Below, in pieces: positions 30,479-39,838 of a stretch of DNA of 64,000 nt. The DNA is from an uncultured Collinsella sp. (lineage in GTDB: Bacteria; Actinomycetota; Coriobacteriia; Coriobacteriales; Coriobacteriaceae): the NCBI GenBank assembly GCA_900540845.1, contig UQHS01000008.1, positions 1-64,000 of the forward strand. Reading direction: 5' to 3'. Position 1 is the stretch's first letter, and every line of letters starts with the position of its first letter. The notes below the pieces were generated by a model. That model worked only from the letters and a program-made list of their open reading frames with translations, had not been told where the DNA came from and searched no databases. A program made the position numbers and the translations under genes.

Positions 30479-32407
30479 ATGGAACAGATTATTTTGGACA
30501 TACTGGCCGAGCTCCGCGCCGGTCGCGAGGTCGACGATCGCGCGCTGCTCAAGTTGAGCCACGCCGCCGCCCGTCGTGAGCAGGCCGATAAGCGGCAGTT
30601 TGCCAAGCGCAGACTCCTGCCGTTTTACCAGCGTGTCAAACGCGAAGAGCCCGAGCGCTGGGCGGCGTGGGGCGTCGAGCCCGAGCTTGAGGAAAAGCTG
30701 CTCGAGGTGCTGCGTATGAAGCCGCGTCGCAGCGCTTCGGGCGTGGCGACCATCACGGTCATCACCAAGCCCTGGCCGTGTGGGGGCGATTGCCTGTTTT
30801 GCCCCAACGACCTGCGCATGCCCAAAAGCTACCTGCACAACGAGCCGGCGTGCGAGCGGGCCGAGCAAAACTGGTTCGACCCGTACCTCCAGGTGACGTC
30901 GAGGCTCACCGCGCTGACGCAGATGGGTCACGCCACGGACAAGATCGAGCTCATCGTGCTCGGCGGCACGTGGAGCGATTATCCCCAGGGCTACCAACTG
31001 TGGTTTATCTCGGAGCTCTTTCGCGCCCTCAATGAGTTTGACGAGGGCAGTGATGCGGCGCGCGATCGACGCGCTTGGTATCTCGAGGCGGGGTTTCCCG
31101 CGCATGCCGAAGAGTTCGAGTCTTTTGTCCGTGCGGGGCAAGACGAGCTCAACGCCGGTGCGATCTCATACAACAGGGCTTTTCGCAAGCTGTACGGGGG
31201 AAGCGAGCCGTGGCTTCGCGCGGGGCGTGAACAGGTTGCCGGGTTTGACGTGCTCGAGCGTGAGCAGCGCGTCAACGAGGGCGCGCGCCATCGTGTCGTG
31301 GGGCTCGTCATCGAGACGCGTCCCGACGCCATCACGCCGGAGGCGCTCACGCTGATTCGGCGCCTGGGGTGCACGAAGGTGCAGATGGGCATCCAGACGC
31401 TCGACCAAGAGGTGCTGGATCAAAACGACCGGGGCATCTCCCTCGCGCGCATTGAGCGGGCGTTTGAGCTCCTGCGCGTCTTTGGGTTCAAGATCCACGC
31501 GCACGCCATGGCGAACCTGCTCGGTTCGACCCCCGAGCGCGACAAGGCCGACTACGAGCGCCTGGTGCATGCGGCACCGTTCCAGCCCGACGAGATCAAG
31601 CTCTACCCGTGCGCGCTCATCGACGGCGCGCGGCTGGGCGAGCGTTTTCGCGCGGGGGATTGGCGGCCGTATACAGAGGACGAGCTGCTGGACGTGTTGG
31701 TGAGCGACGTGGCCCAAACGCCCGCGTTTTGCCGCATCTCGCGGATGATCAGGGACTTCTCTTCGCACGACATCGTCGCGGGCAATAAAAAGCCGAATTT
31801 GCGGCAGCTCGTTGAGCAAAAGCTCCGCGCGTCTGGAAGCTCGGACGGAATCCAGGAGATCAGGTTCCGCGAGATCGGCACGGATGCGGTTGACGTGAGC
31901 GACTTGCGCCTGGATATCGTTGCGTACGAGACGAGCAATACCGCGGAGCGGTTCTTGCAGTGGGTGACGGCGGACAGTCGGATCGCCGGTTTTCTCAGGC
32001 TGTCGCTGCCCGACGCCGCGTACATCGGGGCGATTGCCCGCGAGGTAGAGGGCGTGGGGCCTGCGGCTGGCTCGACGGGCGTCGGTCCCGGTTCCCGGGA
32101 GGTCGATCCCGCCGTGCCCGCGCGTGTGGGCGCGGGCTATCTGGATGCCGGTGCCCGAATCCCCGTGCGCGCGGGCGAGGCCATGATCCGCGAGGTGCAC
32201 GTGTATGGCGTCGCCACGCATTTGGGCGAGGATGGAACCTCGGCGCAGCACTCGGGCCTGGGGCGTCAGCTTGTCGAGCGCGCGTGCGACATCGCGCGGG
32301 CCGAGGGGTATGAGCGCATCAATGTCATCAGCGCCGTGGGGACGCGGGCGTATTATCGCCGTCTGGGCTTTGTCGACCACGGCTTGTATCAGCAAAGGGA
32401 GCTGTGA
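30479..32407 (+). CDS. elp3: Elp3: tRNA U34 carboxymethyl-forming radical SAM/GNAT enzyme
   Basis: The 642-residue protein has the Elp3 architecture. An N-terminal helical tRNA-binding part is followed by a radical SAM domain with the three-Cys motif in KPWPCGGDCLFCPND (about residues 99-113), GTWSDYP and QMGIQTLDQEVLDQNDRG. The C-terminus is a GNAT acetyl-CoA domain (about 540-642) with QHSGLGRQLVERA. Elp3 adds a carboxymethyl group to C5 of wobble uridine using acetyl-CoA. An Ala/Gly-rich stretch (about 525-560) interrupts the start of the GNAT domain. ATG at 30479 is chosen because it begins the conserved MEQIILDIL helix. Its stop overlaps the next gene's ATG by one base. Confidence 0.92.
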   Translation: MEQIILDILAELRAGREVDDRALLKLSHAAARREQADKRQFAKRRLLPFYQRVKREEPERWAAWGVEPELEEKLLEVLRMKPRRSASGVATITVITKPWPCGGDCLFCPNDLRMPKSYLHNEPACERAEQNWFDPYLQVTSRLTALTQMGHATDKIELIVLGGTWSDYPQGYQLWFISELFRALNEFDEGSDAARDRRAWYLEAGFPAHAEEFESFVRAGQDELNAGAISYNRAFRKLYGGSEPWLRAGREQVAGFDVLEREQRVNEGARHRVVGLVIETRPDAITPEALTLIRRLGCTKVQMGIQTLDQEVLDQNDRGISLARIERAFELLRVFGFKIHAHAMANLLGSTPERDKADYERLVHAAPFQPDEIKLYPCALIDGARLGERFRAGDWRPYTEDELLDVLVSDVAQTPAFCRISRMIRDFSSHDIVAGNKKPNLRQLVEQKLRASGSSDGIQEIRFREIGTDAVDVSDLRLDIVAYETSNTAERFLQWVTADSRIAGFLRLSLPDAAYIGAIAREVEGVGPAAGSTGVGPGSREVDPAVPARVGAGYLDAGARIPVRAGEAMIREVHVYGVATHLGEDGTSAQHSGLGRQLVERACDIARAEGYERINVISAVGTRAYYRRLGFVDHGLYQQREL

Positions 32408-33285
32408 TGGAAAAGAAGGGCAACGCGACCGTCGGCATTGCGGCGGGGGTGGCGATTGGCGCCGTCGCGGTGGGTGCGGCGGCAATCGCCGTTGGCTCCA
32501 AATGCCTCCAGCTCGCGAGAACACATGCCGGCGTGGCTCGGGTAAAGAGCGCGCGCGGCGCACAGGGCGAGCGCGTGCGCGTATTGCAGCGGGGCGGCGT
32601 GTACCAGAGTGCAACGTATCTGGGTCGCCGCAGGTTTGAGCCCGTGTTCGAGTACATCCGTGCGTTCGATGCGATGTTTGAGGCCGAGGATGCCATGTGC
32701 GCCGGCGCTGGCCACGGCATCGAGCGCGTGCTCATGCTCGGGGGCGGCGGGTATTCCTATCCCAAGCATGCGCTCACTGAGCATCGCGATCTTGCGATGG
32801 ACGTCGTCGAGCTGGATGCGTCGATCACGCTGCTTGCCCGTCGTTGGTTTTTCCTCGGCGAGCTTGAGCGGCTTGCATCCGGTCGCCTGCACCTCATCAC
32901 GTCCGATGCGCGCTCGTATATGGTTCAGGCGCTATCCGAAGGCGCGCGCTACGATGCGGTGGTCAATGACTGCTTTGCGGGCGCCGCTCCTGTGCGTTCG
33001 CTTGCCACGGTGGAGGCCCTTTGCCAGGCAAAGGTGTGCTTACGGCAGGGTGGTCTGTATCTTGCGAATGTGGTCTCGACGCACGAGGGCGAGAACATCG
33101 ACTTTTTGCGCAGCGTGGTTGCCACGGCGCACGTGGTGTTTGAACATGTGTGGGTTGTGCCCTGCGTGGACGAGACGTTTGCCGGCGAGGACAATTACCT
33201 GGTCATCGCCAGTGACGAACCGTATGAGTTTGAGGGGTCGGCTCCTTTCGACGCGGACTTCTTCGGCGAGGTGTTGAGAGACTAG
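32407..33285 (+). CDS. Spermidine synthase-like methyltransferase-fold protein
   Basis: The 292-residue protein starts with a single glycine/alanine-rich transmembrane helix (about residues 8-30) and has a spermidine-synthase-type Rossmann domain: VLMLGGGGYSYPKHAL, VVELDASITLLARRWF, SDARSYM and AVVNDCFAG. The fold is typical of SpeE-like proteins, which are often non-enzymatic or of unknown activity when membrane-anchored; the DAxD catalytic motif is replaced by NDCF. ATG overlaps the elp3 stop (TGATG), showing translational coupling. Confidence 0.83.
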   Translation: MEKKGNATVGIAAGVAIGAVAVGAAAIAVGSKCLQLARTHAGVARVKSARGAQGERVRVLQRGGVYQSATYLGRRRFEPVFEYIRAFDAMFEAEDAMCAGAGHGIERVLMLGGGGYSYPKHALTEHRDLAMDVVELDASITLLARRWFFLGELERLASGRLHLITSDARSYMVQALSEGARYDAVVNDCFAGAAPVRSLATVEALCQAKVCLRQGGLYLANVVSTHEGENIDFLRSVVATAHVVFEHVWVVPCVDETFAGEDNYLVIASDEPYEFEGSAPFDADFFGEVLRD

Positions 33286-33358
33286 GACGGGCCGGGCACG
33301 CGGCTCGCCGGCTCGATGATGCGCCCTGGGCGTGCGCGATCGCCTCTCGAGTCGAGCG

Positions 33359-35731
33359 TTATGGGAGCTCGCAATGCCTTTCACGACGCTCATCGCGCCA
33401 GCCGATGACGCGGCGGCGCATGCCCTCGATGTCGAGGACTCCTTCGGCAAAGCCCTTGCGCACCAGTTCTTGTGGTAGGAACTCGTCGTACTTATCGAAG
33501 TAGGGGACTTCGCCGGGGTACACCAGCTCGATGGGATCGAACTCGGCTTCGGCCTCGGACGCCACGACCTCAAAGAATGTGTCGGGGTCCGCTTTCATCC
33601 TGAATTGCATGAAGTAGGGGCGCGAGGGGTCGAGCCCCTTGAGGCCCAGTTCCTGTGCGCATTTTATTTTGAGTAGGCGCTCGAGTGCCAAAAACGCATA
33701 GCTGCCAAGCCACGGAAACAGCGCCCAGGTGTCGCCTCCCAGGTTGATGAGCGGACTCGACCCCTGGTCGAATGCACCCGGGCCGCGCGAGCCGACGATG
33801 CGGGCATTTGCCGCGACGTGCCGCGCCTGAGTGAGGCGGGCCCGCGCGTTTTTCATGAGGTACGGGTACGTGTCGTGCTCCTCCAGTACACGCTTCATGC
33901 GCTCGAGAATATGGGTGTCGATGTCTCCCGCGCAGTCGCCAAAGTACGCCGGAACACGGCCTTTCACCTGCGTGCAGTACACAAGGTGGCGTTTCCAGTC
34001 GACCTCCTCGACCAGCCAGCAGTGGCCGGCGATGGCGATGCGCTCGCCCGCGGGCGGCGGGTTCACGATGGTGCCGAGCTCCGCCGATTCGCAACGCACG
34101 GTGAACTCCTCGTTTTCTTGGAACACCGCGTAGAACTTGAACGAATTCGTGAGGCGCTCTCCCGCGAGTCCCACGATGAGCCCGCCTTGTTCGGTCTGCT
34201 CGATGTGGTCTGTCTCCAGCAGGTGCCGCAGCAGGCATCGAAGATCGTCGGTGCTTACGCGGTGGAAGTACGACAGCGTGAGGACACGCCCGGCGAGTTC
34301 GGCTGGCGTGAGCTCGCCGCAGCTGGCGAGCGTGCTCATGACCTGGTGGTATAGCAGGCTGTATGGGAGCCTGTTGAGCGCAGGGGGCTCAACCCAGTGC
34401 TCCTCGCGATACAGCTGTACGAGAGCGATGCCCTGGAGGAGTTTCCAAGGGACGGTCTCGGGAAGCATCGAGCGGGGCTCGGGTTGCTCCTCGCGCATGA
34501 CGAAATGCATCTCGGGAGGCAGGTCGCGCCTGCCGGTGCGGCCCATGCGCTGCAGGAAGCTCGACACGGTGAAGGGCGCGTCGATTTGGAAGGCTCGCTC
34601 CAGGCGCCCGATGTCGATACCCAGCTCGAGCGTGGCCGTGGTGACGGTGGTTTGCGCCTGTTCCTCATCGCGCATGAGCGCCTCGGCCGATTCGCGGTAT
34701 GCGGCAGACAGATTGCCATGGTGAATGAGAAAACGATCGGGTTCGTGGTTTGCATCGCAGTATGCGCGCAGGCTCGCGCAGACGCTCTCCGCCTCTTCGC
34801 GCGAGTTGACGAAGACGAGGCATTTGCTGCCGCGGGTGCGCTCGAAAATGTATCCAAGACCTGGATCGGCATCGCGCGGAGCAAGGTCCGTGCGGGCGGC
34901 GAGGCTTGTCGCCCGAGGGGCGTCTATGCGCACGTCATCGGGCGAGGGGAGTTGGTGCGGGGCGCCGTTGTCTATGAGGTCTGCTTGGAGCGGCCCCGTC
35001 GTGCTTAGGGCTCGCACGCTCGCTTGGGGGCCAGTGACGTAGAAGTGCTCCATGGATAGGCGCCACGTCTTGCGAGGCTCCTCAAACCGCGGGATGACGC
35101 ATCCGCGCCCGGTGCCTGCGGAAAGAAAGGCTCCAGTGCGCTCGGGGTCCCCGATGGTGGCGGACAGCCCGATGCGACGGGGGTTTACGCCCGCCATGCG
35201 TGAGAGGCGCTCGATGAGACAGAGCGCCTGGCCGCCACGATCGCCACGCAAGAGCGAGTGCACCTCGTCGATGACCACGTAGCGAAGGTCGCCGAACAGG
35301 CGCCCGACCGCGGCGTGCTTGTGGAGCAGAAGCGCTTCGAGCGATTCGGGCGTGATTTGCAAGATGCCGCTCGGGTGTTTGAGCAGCTTGGCCTTGTGCG
35401 ATGCCGCGACATCCCCATGCCAATGCCAGACGGGGATGTCGGCCTCTTCGCAGAGATCGTTGAGCCGGTAAAACTGGTCGTTGATAAGTGCTTTGAGGGG
35501 CCCGATGTAGAGAGCCCCAACGGTAGCGGGTGGATTTTCCCAGAACTCGGTGAGGATGGGGAAGAACGCGGCTTCGGTTTTGCCCGAGGCGGTGGAAGCC
35601 GTGAGCAGGACGTTCTCCTCTGTGTTAAAGATGGCGTCGGCGGCGGCAACTTGGATTGAACGAAGGTTTTCCCAGTTGTGCGCGTAGATGAAGTCCTGCA
35701 CGAACGGGGCATATCGATCAAATACGTTCAT
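33359..35731 (-). CDS. Lhr-like SF2 helicase, SngC-type component of a Shango-like system
   Basis: The 790-residue DEAD/DEAH helicase has Walker A TASTASGKTEAAFFP (about residues 42-56), motif II YVVIDEVHSLLRGD, motif III IGLSATIGD and motif VI LQRMGRTGRR, followed by a large Lhr-type C-terminal region. It is the third gene of a TerB-domain / BrxD-like ATPase / Lhr-like helicase set transcribed in the same direction, the composition of the Shango anti-phage system (SngA-SngB-SngC). ATG at 35731 follows AAGGAGGCCAC. It lies 139 bp after the ATPase gene, so an internal promoter is possible. Confidence 0.87.
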   Translation of the reverse strand: MNVFDRYAPFVQDFIYAHNWENLRSIQVAAADAIFNTEENVLLTASTASGKTEAAFFPILTEFWENPPATVGALYIGPLKALINDQFYRLNDLCEEADIPVWHWHGDVAASHKAKLLKHPSGILQITPESLEALLLHKHAAVGRLFGDLRYVVIDEVHSLLRGDRGGQALCLIERLSRMAGVNPRRIGLSATIGDPERTGAFLSAGTGRGCVIPRFEEPRKTWRLSMEHFYVTGPQASVRALSTTGPLQADLIDNGAPHQLPSPDDVRIDAPRATSLAARTDLAPRDADPGLGYIFERTRGSKCLVFVNSREEAESVCASLRAYCDANHEPDRFLIHHGNLSAAYRESAEALMRDEEQAQTTVTTATLELGIDIGRLERAFQIDAPFTVSSFLQRMGRTGRRDLPPEMHFVMREEQPEPRSMLPETVPWKLLQGIALVQLYREEHWVEPPALNRLPYSLLYHQVMSTLASCGELTPAELAGRVLTLSYFHRVSTDDLRCLLRHLLETDHIEQTEQGGLIVGLAGERLTNSFKFYAVFQENEEFTVRCESAELGTIVNPPPAGERIAIAGHCWLVEEVDWKRHLVYCTQVKGRVPAYFGDCAGDIDTHILERMKRVLEEHDTYPYLMKNARARLTQARHVAANARIVGSRGPGAFDQGSSPLINLGGDTWALFPWLGSYAFLALERLLKIKCAQELGLKGLDPSRPYFMQFRMKADPDTFFEVVASEAEAEFDPIELVYPGEVPYFDKYDEFLPQELVRKGFAEGVLDIEGMRRRVIGWRDERRERHCELP

Positions 35732-35870
35732 GTGGCCTCCTTGCCTTCCCATGGGTTTGACCGACCAACAACCGCTCGATGGGTTGACGTGTGCTGCTTG
35801 GGTCGATCGGGACGAAATGGTTGTTGATGCGGCGTTGTTTCATCGGGGCTGATGCGGGGGGGTGCCGAAG

Positions 35871-37427
35871 CTAGATCGTGAACTCGGCAAAGGGGGCGCT
35901 GGATGCATCGCCTTGTCCTGGGCGAGGGCTCGGGTCCACGCCTGCATCCGCGGGGGAGAGTGGCATCGCATTCGAGCTGCCCAGGGAGGCGGCGCCTGCG
36001 GGGGCGAACTCCGCGCCGCCCGCGGGAGCTCCAACCGCGGCTTCTCCAGCCAACAGCTCGTGGATATCTGTGTTTGGGTTTTGGAACATGATGTCCAACA
36101 GCTCGATGAAATCGCGGATCACCTCGCGCGGCGTGAGATGCGTGTCTGCCCCGACGCGGCCAAATTCGATGGTGAGGAAATCGACCAGATCGGTATCGTT
36201 GAGCGCACAGGTATACCCAAAATACCCAGCGTGAATCTGCGCGATCTTCTCGATGAGGACCAGCAGCTCCTCGTAGGTGAGCGGCTGCAGGCGAATGATG
36301 GGGGCGAGCATGTCGCGCATGTCCTCGCGGGCAAAACGCCCCTGCGTGAGGCGGCTGCGAAGTGCCTCGTAGGAAAACACGCCGCGCCTGCGGTCCTCGA
36401 TGGACGTGGGCGTGCCGCCCATGATGATGCCCAGGTGCTGCGCCTTGCCCTGCAGCGTGTCGTTATACATCTGCAGGATCTTCTCGTAGTTGTATTGGCG
36501 CGAGATCGAGTTGGGAATCTTGTAGAGGTTCACGAGCTCGTCGATGAGGACGAGCAACCCCTTGTATCCGGCGCCGGTGAGGAACCGTGCGAGCAGCTTG
36601 ACGTAGTCGTACCAGGTGTCGTCATCGATGATGGATGTGATGCCGAGCTCGCCACGGGCCTCGGTTTTTGTGCGGTACTCGCCACGCAGCCACTTGACGG
36701 CATGGGCCTTGGCCTCGTCGTCCCCAGTGGAGCTTGCGGTGCGATATATGCCAAGGATGCGGCTGAACTCGTAGCCGTGGACCATCTCTTCGAGATCGGC
36801 CATCTGCTTGTGGAGGGGGCTGCCCTTCACGCCAGATGAGGACACGCCTGCTACAGCGCTGCCCTCGCTTTGGGCCTGGGCGTCCATATGCGCTTTTTCG
36901 GCCTCAATGTTGGCGACCCACCGGTCGAGGATCAGGTTGAGGGCTCCGCCTTCGGGGCGCGTTTTTGTTGAGAGGTTTCGCACGAGCTCGCGGTAGGTTG
37001 CAAGCCCCTGGCCTTGCCCGCCCTGAATGCGCCGCTCGGGGGAGAGGTCGGCGTCCGCGACGACGAAACCTTCTCCCATGGCATGCGTGCGAATGGTTTG
37101 CAGCAGGAAGCTCTTGCCGGCGCCGTAGCGGCCTACGAGAAAACGGAAGCTTGCCCCGCCGTCGGCGATGAGGGAGAGGTCGGTGAGAAGGGCTTGAATC
37201 TCAAATTCGCGGCCAACCGTGATGTAGGGCAGGCCTATGCGCGGGACGACTCCGCCCTTGAGGGAGTTGAGGATGACGGCCGCCACGCGCTTGGGGACGC
37301 GGGGCGCCGTCGCGCCGGCCGCGGCTGTCTGGGTGGCGCTCGCCGCTGCGATTGGGTTGGCATGGGGCGCCGTTCGCGCGCCTGCGCTGGACAGTGCATT
37401 CGTGGATGCGTGAGCGGTCTCAGTCAT
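35871..37427 (-). CDS. BrxD-like (DUF2791) ATP-binding protein, SngB-type
   Basis: The 518-residue P-loop ATPase has an Ala-rich N-terminal tail (about 1-45). It then has IGLPYITVGREFEIQALL, Walker A VGRYGAGKSFLL (about 98-109), Walker B KGLLVLIDELVNLY (about 289-302) and MGGTPTSIEDRRRGVFSYEALRSRL, a sensor/arginine segment typical of the DUF2791/BrxD family. The C-terminus (last about 60 residues) is a Gly/Ala/Pro-rich tail. BrxD-type ATPases occur in BREX type 2 and in Shango. Its ATG overlaps the stop codon of the TerB-domain gene by eight bases (37420-37427), indicating coupled translation. Confidence 0.87.
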   Translation of the reverse strand: MTETAHASTNALSSAGARTAPHANPIAAASATQTAAAGATAPRVPKRVAAVILNSLKGGVVPRIGLPYITVGREFEIQALLTDLSLIADGGASFRFLVGRYGAGKSFLLQTIRTHAMGEGFVVADADLSPERRIQGGQGQGLATYRELVRNLSTKTRPEGGALNLILDRWVANIEAEKAHMDAQAQSEGSAVAGVSSSGVKGSPLHKQMADLEEMVHGYEFSRILGIYRTASSTGDDEAKAHAVKWLRGEYRTKTEARGELGITSIIDDDTWYDYVKLLARFLTGAGYKGLLVLIDELVNLYKIPNSISRQYNYEKILQMYNDTLQGKAQHLGIIMGGTPTSIEDRRRGVFSYEALRSRLTQGRFAREDMRDMLAPIIRLQPLTYEELLVLIEKIAQIHAGYFGYTCALNDTDLVDFLTIEFGRVGADTHLTPREVIRDFIELLDIMFQNPNTDIHELLAGEAAVGAPAGGAEFAPAGAASLGSSNAMPLSPADAGVDPSPRPGQGDASSAPFAEFTI

Positions 37428-39240
37428 GGTTGAGCAGTCCTTCCACGTCTTCGCGGTAGTCTTCGATGACCTCAGGGCCATCTGGCCCACATTCGATCGC
37501 GGTGTCTCCGATGAGGTCGAAAAGAGCCTCGTTGATGGTGTCGATTGCCAGATCCTCAGAGGTTCCCAGGCGTTGCAGGGCGGCCAGGGCGGCAGCGTGG
37601 TCGTTTGCAAGGAGGGCCCTGAGGTATGCGTCTTGCAGGGACGACAGCAGAGTGCCGACACGCTCGCCGCCGACTGCGGGCACGCTGGCCGCGGCGGCCG
37701 TCGCCGATGGCGCGGGGCATGGTGAGCATGCCCTCGGTACTGCCTCGTGCGCTTCTGGGTGCGCATCGAGCGCCGCCTCGGGCTGTGTTGGGCGGGCGAA
37801 CCCCGTGATGCTCGGCTGCTCCGGGGTGCAAGACCGCGCCTGCCCCTCATCGCGCGCCCCGCTATCTCCAAGCTCCCCATCGTGCGCGTCGAGCATCATG
37901 CCCAGCCCTTCGCGCTCCTCGTCGATCAGCAGCGACTCACGCGTGATCTCGGCGGCGCAGCGGATGCCGGCGAGCTGCGAGAGATCGATGTCGATGACAC
38001 GCGGCGCATGCGCCGCGCTCCAGCGCACCCAAGCATCGACTTCTTCCTCGACAAATGCACTCAGGTACTTGGGGAGGGGCTTGGCCTCCTTGAGTGGGTG
38101 GTCGTACCCGAGCGCGGCGCGCAGCTGGCGGTCTGTCGCGCGCATGCAGGCGCCGAGTTTGGGGCTGCGAGATCGGCTGCCGTGAATGCGCTCGCATGTC
38201 CACATGCCTTGCTGACAGCGGTACCTATGAAGCTCGTTGAGCTGGTAGAGGGTGTCTGGATGGGGCTCGGGCGCGAAGAAGACTGCCGAGCCGAACATGG
38301 TGTAGGGCAGCGCGACCTCCTCTCCAAACCAGCTCTCGAGCAGCGTGTTCTTACGTTGCTTGCGATAGTACTCGCTCGTGCGGATATAGACTGCGCAGGC
38401 AACATGGCGCAGCGCCTCGGGGCGTTCTTTATACAGGCGGCTGCCTGAGAGTTTGTACGTTGAGAGGGCATCGATCGCGTGAAACAGCTCGTCTTCAAAT
38501 GCGCTGTTGGGAGGCAGCGGCAAGACGGATGTGCCTTTTTTGCGGCGCTTGTTTTGAGGGGTGGAAGCGTACTCGCAAATGAGGCCGTCTGCCTTGCGGA
38601 GCGCGGCGATTGCGCGGTCGAAGGCCATTGTCTTGTATGGCTCGAGCAGCGCGGGGGACAGGCCGTGGTACACGACGTAGTCTTGCAGCCATACGCTGGC
38701 GAACCGGTCGATTTCCGGCGCAAAGGCGCGGTAGGCGCTCCAAAACGACTCGAACGCCCGATAGCCGTCCGCTGGCGTTGTGACTCCGATGCCATTGATG
38801 ATCTCGTACAGATAGACGTAGGCAAACGAGAGGGATGTCTCTTGGATGTCCCCGCGCCGCACCGCCGCCCTCCAGGTGAAGTAGCCGCGCAGCTGCCGGT
38901 CGCTCATGGCGTTGTAGGTGGGGAAATACGATTTGAAGTTGCCGCGGTAGGGGCAATCGTCCTCATAGTCTGCCATGAAGACGCCCTGGCGATAGAACAG
39001 CTCGGCCTCCGAAAGCCAGCGTCCCCGCCCCTGGGTGCCGCTTGGCTCCCAGCGGGAAATGGCGCGCATGCGCCGGTATTGATCGGGCAGGTAGGATGCC
39101 ATGCGGTTGCCCGTGGTGAGGATTGGTTCGTCTCCATACACGCGCTCGGAGAAGTGAGAGCTCGCCTGAAAGCGCTCGTCTGCCATGATGCGGTCGATCA
39201 GCTCGCGCGCGTTGGGCTTCGCGCCGTTCATGGGCTTCAT
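37420..39240 (-). CDS. TerB-N/TerB-C domain protein, SngA-type
   Basis: The 606-residue protein begins its conserved part with ISRWEPSGTQGRGRWLSEAELFYRQGVFMADYEDD, then MSDRQLRGYFTWRAAVRRG and FAYVYLYEIINGIG, the TerB-N signature. A TerB-C-like helical section follows to about residue 480, then an Ala/Pro-rich linker and an acidic C-terminal helix bundle. TerB-N/TerB-C proteins were proposed to sense phage or membrane stress and to work with a P-loop ATPase and a helicase. It is the first gene of the Shango-like operon. ATG at 39240 follows GAGAGGAGCTGCC. A LexA-box-like sequence lies 60 bp upstream. Confidence 0.87.
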   Translation of the reverse strand: MKPMNGAKPNARELIDRIMADERFQASSHFSERVYGDEPILTTGNRMASYLPDQYRRMRAISRWEPSGTQGRGRWLSEAELFYRQGVFMADYEDDCPYRGNFKSYFPTYNAMSDRQLRGYFTWRAAVRRGDIQETSLSFAYVYLYEIINGIGVTTPADGYRAFESFWSAYRAFAPEIDRFASVWLQDYVVYHGLSPALLEPYKTMAFDRAIAALRKADGLICEYASTPQNKRRKKGTSVLPLPPNSAFEDELFHAIDALSTYKLSGSRLYKERPEALRHVACAVYIRTSEYYRKQRKNTLLESWFGEEVALPYTMFGSAVFFAPEPHPDTLYQLNELHRYRCQQGMWTCERIHGSRSRSPKLGACMRATDRQLRAALGYDHPLKEAKPLPKYLSAFVEEEVDAWVRWSAAHAPRVIDIDLSQLAGIRCAAEITRESLLIDEEREGLGMMLDAHDGELGDSGARDEGQARSCTPEQPSITGFARPTQPEAALDAHPEAHEAVPRACSPCPAPSATAAAASVPAVGGERVGTLLSSLQDAYLRALLANDHAAALAALQRLGTSEDLAIDTINEALFDLIGDTAIECGPDGPEVIEDYREDVEGLLNHD

Positions 39241-39300
39241 GGCAGCTCCTCTCTGCATGGTCGGGACGGCTTGGTGTAGCTCACCAGTGTATCACATAAG

Positions 39301-39314
39301 CAAACAGATGTTCG
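39301..39314 (-). promoter_or_regulatory. LexA (SOS) box-like sequence at the Shango-like promoter
   Basis: On the minus strand CGAACATCTGTTTG matches 13 of 14 positions of the Gram-positive LexA consensus CGAACRNRYGTTYG or its complement. It overlaps the possible -35, with TACACT 17 bases downstream of CGAACA and about 46 bp before the TerB-domain gene start. DNA-damage induction of the operon is inferred. Confidence 0.6.
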
Positions 39315-39519
39315 TATTTTGAAAAGAGAGAAATTGGCCGCTCCTTTATCCTTTCGCAAGGTTCCTTACAAAAGCGCAAGTCCCCTGTAAGCCAAATCGA
39401 TGGAAGCGACGTCGCGGGTGAAAGATGATGTCCTCAGATTCGCATGTGGGCCGTTAAGGTGCGCCCGCATCGATTGAAGCGCGCCGTTTGGCGCCGGAGC
39501 CGAAGGAGGCGTTGTGACA

Positions 39520-39687
39520 ATGCGTAATCCGTATCAGGTCGATTGGTATGCCGAAAACGAAGAGGACGCCCCTCGCGGTGTACGCGGCACCATCTCTCGC
39601 ATGAAGGGCATGGTCGGCTGCCTGTTCGCGATGGCGGCTCTCTTTTTGGGGACGATCTACGTGCTGTGGAGAGCCTCGGGTCGCTAG
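39520..39687 (+). CDS. Small single-helix membrane protein
   Basis: The 55-residue frame begins MRNPYQVDWYAENEEDAP and has one C-terminal transmembrane helix (MVGCLFAMAALFLGTIYVLW, about 31-50). AGGAGG precedes it at 10 bases from this ATG or 4-5 bases from an in-frame GTG at 39514. It is not recognised. A LexA-like box lies about 200 bp upstream, and small one-helix proteins are sometimes SOS division inhibitors, but the distance makes this only a possibility. Confidence 0.65.
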   Translation: MRNPYQVDWYAENEEDAPRGVRGTISRMKGMVGCLFAMAALFLGTIYVLWRASGR

Positions 39688-39838
39688 GGCGGGCATCGTC
39701 GCCGTTTCGTGGCTCGTGACGGTTGCCGTGATGTTCCGCTATACTGTCGCAAGCTAAAGTGACGGGGCGTTCCCCGCGGGTGTGTCGGCGCGCAAGATGC
39801 GGAGCCGCGCGCCCATACGACCAGGATGGAGCAGGCTC

